Part shown: positions 60,159 through 64,000 of the stretch, piece after piece | How positions within the stretch are numbered: the first letter of the stretch is position 1 | How the letters are laid out: each line of letters opens with the position of its first letter | Source of the DNA: Peptococcus niger | GTDB lineage: Bacteria > Bacillota > Peptococcia > Peptococcales > Peptococcaceae | Length of the DNA stretch: 64,000 nt | Assembly (NCBI RefSeq): GCF_900101835.1 | Contig: NZ_FNAF01000001.1 | Location: 1-64,000, forward strand | Direction: 5' to 3' | Notes under the pieces: model-generated | Told to the model about the DNA's origin: nothing | What the model saw: the letters and a program-made list of their open reading frames with translations, nothing else | Databases searched by the model: none | Made by a program: the position numbers and the translations under genes

Positions 60159-61774
60159 TGCTTTTCCCGGAAGACATCGGCTATTGGCCGGAGGACTTGC
60201 AGGCACTCTTGCTTGACTTAGAAGAAGACATTATCCGGTCAATTGCCGCAAAGCTGGCCACCGAGGAAACGCTTAAAGAAACAGACATCTATCGTTATCT
60301 GACCTTGGCCCCCTATGAGGCCGACCTGGAAGCACTCAACCGACGGATAGCCGCCACTTGTCAAAAAACAGCAGACGAAGTGGATACCATCCTGGAAGAT
60401 GGTGCCAAAGAAAGCTACCGGCATGATGAATGGCTTTATGCCATGGCCGGGCAGCAACTGGTTTCCTATGAAGAAAATCGTCAAGTCCAACGGATTCTAT
60501 CCGCCGTACAAAAGCGACGCCGTGACGGCATCTTAAACCTTTCCGGCACCATCGGCTTTATTACAGCTGATGGCTTTACCGGTCTTGATGACTACTACCG
60601 CAAGCGAGTTAATGATGGCATCTTTGCCACTTTAACAGGGACCTATGACTACCAAACCCAAAACCGGCGGATTATCCATGAGATGGCCGCCAGCGGCGTC
60701 CGAGTCTACGACTTTGAATCAGGTGTAACCCGGAGCATTGACGGTCACGTGCGGACCCTCCTGCGGACCGGTCTTTCCCAGATTAGCCATGAGATTACAG
60801 CCAGCAACATGGACGAGATGGGCGCCTGCTATGTGGAAGTATCCGCCCATATAGGGGCCCGACCCAGCCACGCCGACTGGCAGGGCGGCGTCTATTACTG
60901 GCAAGAAAAAGACAGGCATGGAGATGGCAACCAAGCCGGCCTACCCGACTTTATAGAGGTTACCCAGTACGGCAGTGGCCCCGGCCTGTGTGGTTGGAAC
61001 TGCCGGCATTCCTTTTTCCCCTTCTTTCCCGGCTTTTCCGAGCGGACCTACAGCAAAAAAGACCTGGAAGAAATTGACCCGCCGGCTTTTGAATACGAGG
61101 GCCGAACCTATACCGCCTATGAAGCCAGCCAGCGCCAGCGTCAGCTGGAACGAAATATGTGTAAAACAAAGCGAACCATTATCGGCTACCAAGCCATTGG
61201 CGCCCCGGATACCCAAGTCGCTGAACACGTTATTCGCCTGCGCCGGCAGAGGGAAGCCTATAAAGACTTTTCAAGAGCAGCCAAGCTGCGTCCCAAGCTT
61301 GAGCGGATTACCACCGGCGGGTATAATAGAAGTGTAAGCAGCAAGGCCGTATGGAGCCACAGGCGGGCGCAGGTGCGGGCAGAGAGCGCATATCATCTTG
61401 GGTCACCTGAGGATAGCTTAAATCTGCTGATTAAAGATAACCGTTTAAGGCGTGCTATCCAGGGCGGAGCCTATAACTTGAAGATTCATGAAGGCCGGCA
61501 AGGGAAGCACATAAAAGAACATAATAACTATTCAGGTGCAAGCTATCTGCTTGAAGATGTTGATCCCCAGGAGTTGGTTTACAAGTACGCAGGTACAGGC
61601 GAACTTAAGAGAAGCAGAGGGGGCGGAGATTGGACAAATAAGGAGTTCATTGAAGCAGATGCATTTGTTGGTGTAGTTGTTGAAAACGGTATTGAGATTA
61701 CCCGGACCAAACGATTCAGCATACATTATTCAAAGAAAAATGGGACGCACATTGTACCTAGGGAGGAGCTCTAA
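60158..61774 (+). CDS. Phage minor head protein with C-terminal polymorphic-toxin domain
   Basis: A 538-residue protein. Residues 1 to about 330 match a Phage_min_cap2/SPP1 gp7-like minor head protein (RTGLSQISHEITASNMDEMG, ARPSHADWQGG, CGWNCRHSFFPFFPG). After a linker, about 425-538 looks like the Ntox50 toxin: RQGKHIKEHNNYSGASYLL, DWTNKEFIEADAFVG and SIHYSKKNGTHIVP. Such toxin-tailed minor heads are the 'MuF polymorphic toxins' of temperate phages. I chose ATG 60158, overlapping the portal stop. The candidate immunity gene starts 2 bases after the stop. Ntox50 is only predicted to be an RNase. Confidence 0.85.
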   Translation: MLFPEDIGYWPEDLQALLLDLEEDIIRSIAAKLATEETLKETDIYRYLTLAPYEADLEALNRRIAATCQKTADEVDTILEDGAKESYRHDEWLYAMAGQQLVSYEENRQVQRILSAVQKRRRDGILNLSGTIGFITADGFTGLDDYYRKRVNDGIFATLTGTYDYQTQNRRIIHEMAASGVRVYDFESGVTRSIDGHVRTLLRTGLSQISHEITASNMDEMGACYVEVSAHIGARPSHADWQGGVYYWQEKDRHGDGNQAGLPDFIEVTQYGSGPGLCGWNCRHSFFPFFPGFSERTYSKKDLEEIDPPAFEYEGRTYTAYEASQRQRQLERNMCKTKRTIIGYQAIGAPDTQVAEHVIRLRRQREAYKDFSRAAKLRPKLERITTGGYNRSVSSKAVWSHRRAQVRAESAYHLGSPEDSLNLLIKDNRLRRAIQGGAYNLKIHEGRQGKHIKEHNNYSGASYLLEDVDPQELVYKYAGTGELKRSRGGGDWTNKEFIEADAFVGVVVENGIEITRTKRFSIHYSKKNGTHIVPREEL

Positions 61775-61776
61775 AG

Positions 61777-61983
61777 ATGGTAACAATTGAGGAAATGAAA
61801 AAGGCTGCACGGCATCAGGTTCGCGTTACATTAACGAGCGGAATAATCAGCGAAGGGTTTTGTACTGAATACTTATGGCCTGAACCAGGTGAAGACGAAC
61901 ATCATAATATTACCGTCAATGAAGGCGGTGTACTTTATGAAATTAATGACTATGAAATTGAGAGCATTGAGATCTTGGATTAA
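61777..61983 (+). CDS. Candidate immunity protein for the toxin domain
   Basis: A 68-residue acidic protein (HQVRVTLTSGIISEGFCTEY, then ITVNEGGVLYEINDYEIESI). The strand pattern suggests a small Sm-like or beta-barrel fold. It begins 2 bases after the toxin gene behind TAGGGAGGAGC and is closed by its own terminator before the scaffold gene. Position and acidic charge fit an immunity protein; I do not recognise a family. Confidence 0.6.
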   Translation: MVTIEEMKKAARHQVRVTLTSGIISEGFCTEYLWPEPGEDEHHNITVNEGGVLYEINDYEIESIEILD

Positions 61984-62015
61984 TTTGACTGTCTTACAAA
62001 AAAAATACAATATCC

Positions 62016-62039
62016 AAACCACCCAAAGGGTGGTTTTTT
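62016..62039 (+). terminator. Terminator after the toxin-immunity pair
   Basis: AAACCACCC and GGGTGGTTT pair around AAA and are followed by TTTT. This is unusual in the middle of a head operon and partly insulates the upstream pair. Confidence 0.8.
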
Positions 62040-62160
62040 CATGCTCATTTTTAGGAGGTGATCCACTATCTCCCGCGCAGGGTGACGCGCTGACCAATAC
62101 GCTTATGTCGTTAAACTGCTTGCGGCATCGTCTTACAGGACGTTAACAAGGAGGTAAACC

Positions 62161-62724
62161 ATGCAAGACAGCACAGAAAAGCAAACAGAAACGCTGGAAA
62201 CACAGGAAACCGAACAAAAGCAGGAAGAGCAAGCAATCGAACATCAGGAACAGTCGTCAACTGAGCCGGATATGAAGCCGGCTGAAAAAACTTTTACCCA
62301 GGCAGAGGTTGATGCCATCGTACAAAAGCGACTGGCCCGGGAAAAGAGTAAAGAAGCAGACCACGAAGACAATGAAACTAAAGAGTCTTTAGCAGCTTTG
62401 CAAAAAGACATGCGGGCCATGCAGGCTGAAAATTATGCCCTTAAAAAAGGCATTAGCGAGGACCGGATTGGCTATGTCATTAAGCTGGCCGAAACAGTTG
62501 AAGCAGATACTGTGCAGGAGCGGATTGACAAGGTCCTGGAAGACTTCCCTGTACTTACGGTCAAGCCGGAAGAAGATGACGGCATGGCGGCTGTCCGTGC
62601 CAGTGTGAGTAAAAGTAAGCCCCAAAAGGCAAAGATGACCCGGGCTGAAATTGCCGCTATTAAAGATCCCGCAGAAAGACGGCGGGCTATCGCAGATAAT
62701 ATTGCTTTGTACACAAATGATTAA
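62161..62724 (+). CDS. Phage scaffolding protein (DUF4355-like)
   Basis: A 187-residue Gln/Glu-rich protein. FTQAEVDAIVQKRLAREKSK is the conserved DUF4355 start of the helical region, followed by a coiled coil. It shapes procapsid assembly. It stands directly before the capsid gene. ATG follows AAGGAGGT. Confidence 0.87.
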   Translation: MQDSTEKQTETLETQETEQKQEEQAIEHQEQSSTEPDMKPAEKTFTQAEVDAIVQKRLAREKSKEADHEDNETKESLAALQKDMRAMQAENYALKKGISEDRIGYVIKLAETVEADTVQERIDKVLEDFPVLTVKPEEDDGMAAVRASVSKSKPQKAKMTRAEIAAIKDPAERRRAIADNIALYTND

Positions 62725-62735
62725 GGAGAGATATT

Positions 62736-63608
62736 ATGCCAGCAGAAACAAATTTACAAAGCCGCAGTGATTTTACAGCAGAGCAGGTTTTAAACATTGA
62801 TTTTGTTGAGCAATTCGGCTTAAAGCTGAACAGTTTGACGGAACTCTTGGGTTTAGAGAGAAAATTGCCCATGACGGCAGGCTCTGTGATTAAAACCTAC
62901 AAAAGCACGGTAACCTTGGCCGGCGGGGAAGTCGCACCGGGCGAAATTATTCCCTTGTCTAAAGTTGATAAAAAACCGGATAAAAGTTATGAATTGGCGT
63001 GGGATAAGCGCCGTAAAGCTGTGCCGGCGGAGCTCATCCAAGACGTTGGCTTTGATGAAGCCGTTCAGCAGACAGACGCTAAGTTTGTCCGCGAAATTCA
63101 AAAAGGTGTGCGGGATAAACTTTTAGGCCAACTGAAGAGTGGTACCGGAGGAGTGACCGGGAAGGGCTTGCAGGCAACGATGGCTCAAGCCTGGGGCGGG
63201 GTTACCAAGGCCTTTGAAGAAGATGATGTAACTGTCATTGGCTTCGTTTCCACAGATGACATTGCCGATTACCTGGGAACGGCGCAAATCAGCACCCAGA
63301 CGGCTTTTGGCATGTCCTATATGGAAAACTTCTTGAACTTCAAAGTTGTTTTTGCCCACCCGCTTATCCCCAAAGGCACGCTTTACGCTACCGCGGCGCA
63401 AAACTTGGTACTGGCCTATGCCACGATGGCCGGTGCTTTGTCGTCTACTTTCGATTTAACCACAGATAGTACCGGTTTGATCGGGGTTACCCATGATGTG
63501 AATAAGCAGCGGTTGACCTGTGAAACCATTGCCATGTACGGCATTGTACTTTTTGCGGAAAACTTAAACGGTGTCATCAAAGGGACCATTAGCGCCATCG
63601 GCGTATAA
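62736..63608 (+). CDS. Major capsid protein
   Basis: A 290-residue HK97-fold coat protein, N4-gp56/SPP1 type by position and wording (LGLERKLPMTAGSVIKTYKS, AVPAELIQDVGFDEAV, GIVLFAENLNGVIKG). It follows the scaffold gene by 11 bases. Exact family from sequence memory only. Confidence 0.87.
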   Translation: MPAETNLQSRSDFTAEQVLNIDFVEQFGLKLNSLTELLGLERKLPMTAGSVIKTYKSTVTLAGGEVAPGEIIPLSKVDKKPDKSYELAWDKRRKAVPAELIQDVGFDEAVQQTDAKFVREIQKGVRDKLLGQLKSGTGGVTGKGLQATMAQAWGGVTKAFEEDDVTVIGFVSTDDIADYLGTAQISTQTAFGMSYMENFLNFKVVFAHPLIPKGTLYATAAQNLVLAYATMAGALSSTFDLTTDSTGLIGVTHDVNKQRLTCETIAMYGIVLFAENLNGVIKGTISAIGV

Positions 63609-63617
63609 GGAGGGCCT

Positions 63618-63797
63618 ATGCTGATTTATATCACTACAGATTTTGAAGATTTTGAGCGAGGCGTACCGGTGAAAGCTGGTACGCTTTTAGATTACACGGA
63701 TAAAGACCGGGCCGGAGAAATTATTAGAGCAGGCTTTGCCCATGAAGTTGTTGCAGAAAAGGTAAAGGCGGTTGCTAAGAAAGAAGCGGAAAAATGA
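63618..63797 (+). CDS. Small head-region phage protein
   Basis: A 59-residue protein with ATG behind AAGGAGGG. RGVPVKAGTLLDYTDKDRAG is a compact module, and the Lys-rich end (KVKAVAKKEAEK) resembles small head-tail accessory proteins. Function unknown. Overlaps the next gene by 4 bases. Confidence 0.7.
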   Translation: MLIYITTDFEDFERGVPVKAGTLLDYTDKDRAGEIIRAGFAHEVVAEKVKAVAKKEAEK

Positions 63798-64000
63798 TTA
63801 CTTATGAAGCGTACAAAGAGCGGTACCCTGATGTCGGTTTGACCAATGAAGAATTTGTACGTTTTAAACGAGAAGCCCTGGCCGACTTATCTTCAGCCTG
63901 TTTCCACCGGTTACCCGCCAGCGATGAAGCTTACTACGACAGGGTTTTAGAAACCCTTTGCGAGCTTATCACCATGCGTAAGCAGGCAGCTGATGAGGCA
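63794..64000 (+). CDS. Head-tail connector protein, partial
   Basis: The first 69 residues of a rightward gene cut by the window end. It reads MITYEAYKERYPDVGLTNEE and LITMRKQAADEA, consistent with gp6-like connector proteins by wording and position. ATG overlaps the previous stop (ATGA). Confidence 0.65.
   Translation, partial: MITYEAYKERYPDVGLTNEEFVRFKREALADLSSACFHRLPASDEAYYDRVLETLCELITMRKQAADEA

Larger units (their letters stand above)
39176..64000. mobile_element. Left part of a tailed-phage prophage integrated at tRNA-Pro
   Basis: From just after tRNA-Pro to the window end the content is a temperate siphophage-like genome. It contains a leftward integrase and lysogeny module, a rightward early and replication module, terminase, portal, head and connector genes. 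Genes appear intact with good ribosome sites, so it may be functional. The tail, lysis and right attachment site lie beyond 64000. The exact left junction is not resolved; the tRNA 3' region is the best candidate. Confidence 0.93.

Noticed and set aside
61889-62146. An 85-residue frame overlapping the candidate immunity gene
   Set aside because: It runs through the terminator at 62016-62039 and lacks a start site; only the immunity frame has a ribosome site.

Overview
The window looks like the chromosome of an anaerobic, low-to-moderate GC Bacillota (Firmicutes). Pointers are the two-subunit glycyl-tRNA synthetase behind a T-box leader, formate-tetrahydrofolate ligase, a yhbY-proBA-nadD-yqeK-rsfS cluster, a two-component heptaprenyl diphosphate synthase, a secreted SLH-domain protein, a clostridial-type ferredoxin and strong Shine-Dalgarno sites throughout. 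A Clostridia/Peptococcaceae-like host is my inference; nothing in the window fixes the genus.

Positions 1-39175 are conserved chromosome. A decayed IS200-type element (1-336) is followed by a HEAT-like protein, RNase P RNA (1108-1431), a class A penicillin-binding protein, tcdA, thioredoxin, nrdR-recO, the T-box-glyQS-fhs block, menA, a 58-residue ferredoxin, an RNase H that appears to start at ATT, an M23 murein hydrolase, and the run yhbY-proB-proA-nadD-yqeK-rsfS-murI-lipid kinase-ftsEX. Next come a purine phosphorylase-mtnA-class II aldolase cassette (22857-25280) and a tightly packed operon (25341-35407) holding hepS-hepT, the early tetrapyrrole genes (precorrin-2 dehydrogenase, hemA, hemC, cobA-hemD fusion, hemB, hemL), miaB and a YlbF-family gene. 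The operon carries everything to precorrin-2/sirohydrochlorin but no late haem genes, so siroheme or cobalamin is the likely output. A transglutaminase-SLH protein, a sirtuin, trmL and an alpha/beta hydrolase precede tRNA-Pro(GGG).

Positions 39176-64000 are the left part of a temperate tailed-phage prophage integrated next to tRNA-Pro; its right end lies outside the window. The leftward lysogeny module is cI-like repressor, an OLD-type ATPase/TOPRIM protein, a D12-class DNA adenine methyltransferase, a lipoprotein, an ImmA-like protease and a tyrosine integrase. The rightward module has a Cro-like regulator behind a consensus promoter, small early genes, a recombination set (SbcC-like ATPase, Sak4-like ATPase, DUF669 protein), an SF2 helicase, a primase-helicase, a probable origin and structured RNA, RusA, and a DUF1492-type late regulator. 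A Fic gene under a palindromic operator sits just before the packaging and head genes (terS, terL, portal, minor head protein, scaffold, major capsid, connector).

The most interesting content is in the prophage. The minor head protein carries a C-terminal polymorphic-toxin (Ntox50-like) domain followed two bases later by a small candidate immunity gene. The lysogeny operon couples an OLD nuclease and a DNA methyltransferase to the repressor, and the Fic gene has its own palindrome-covered promoter.
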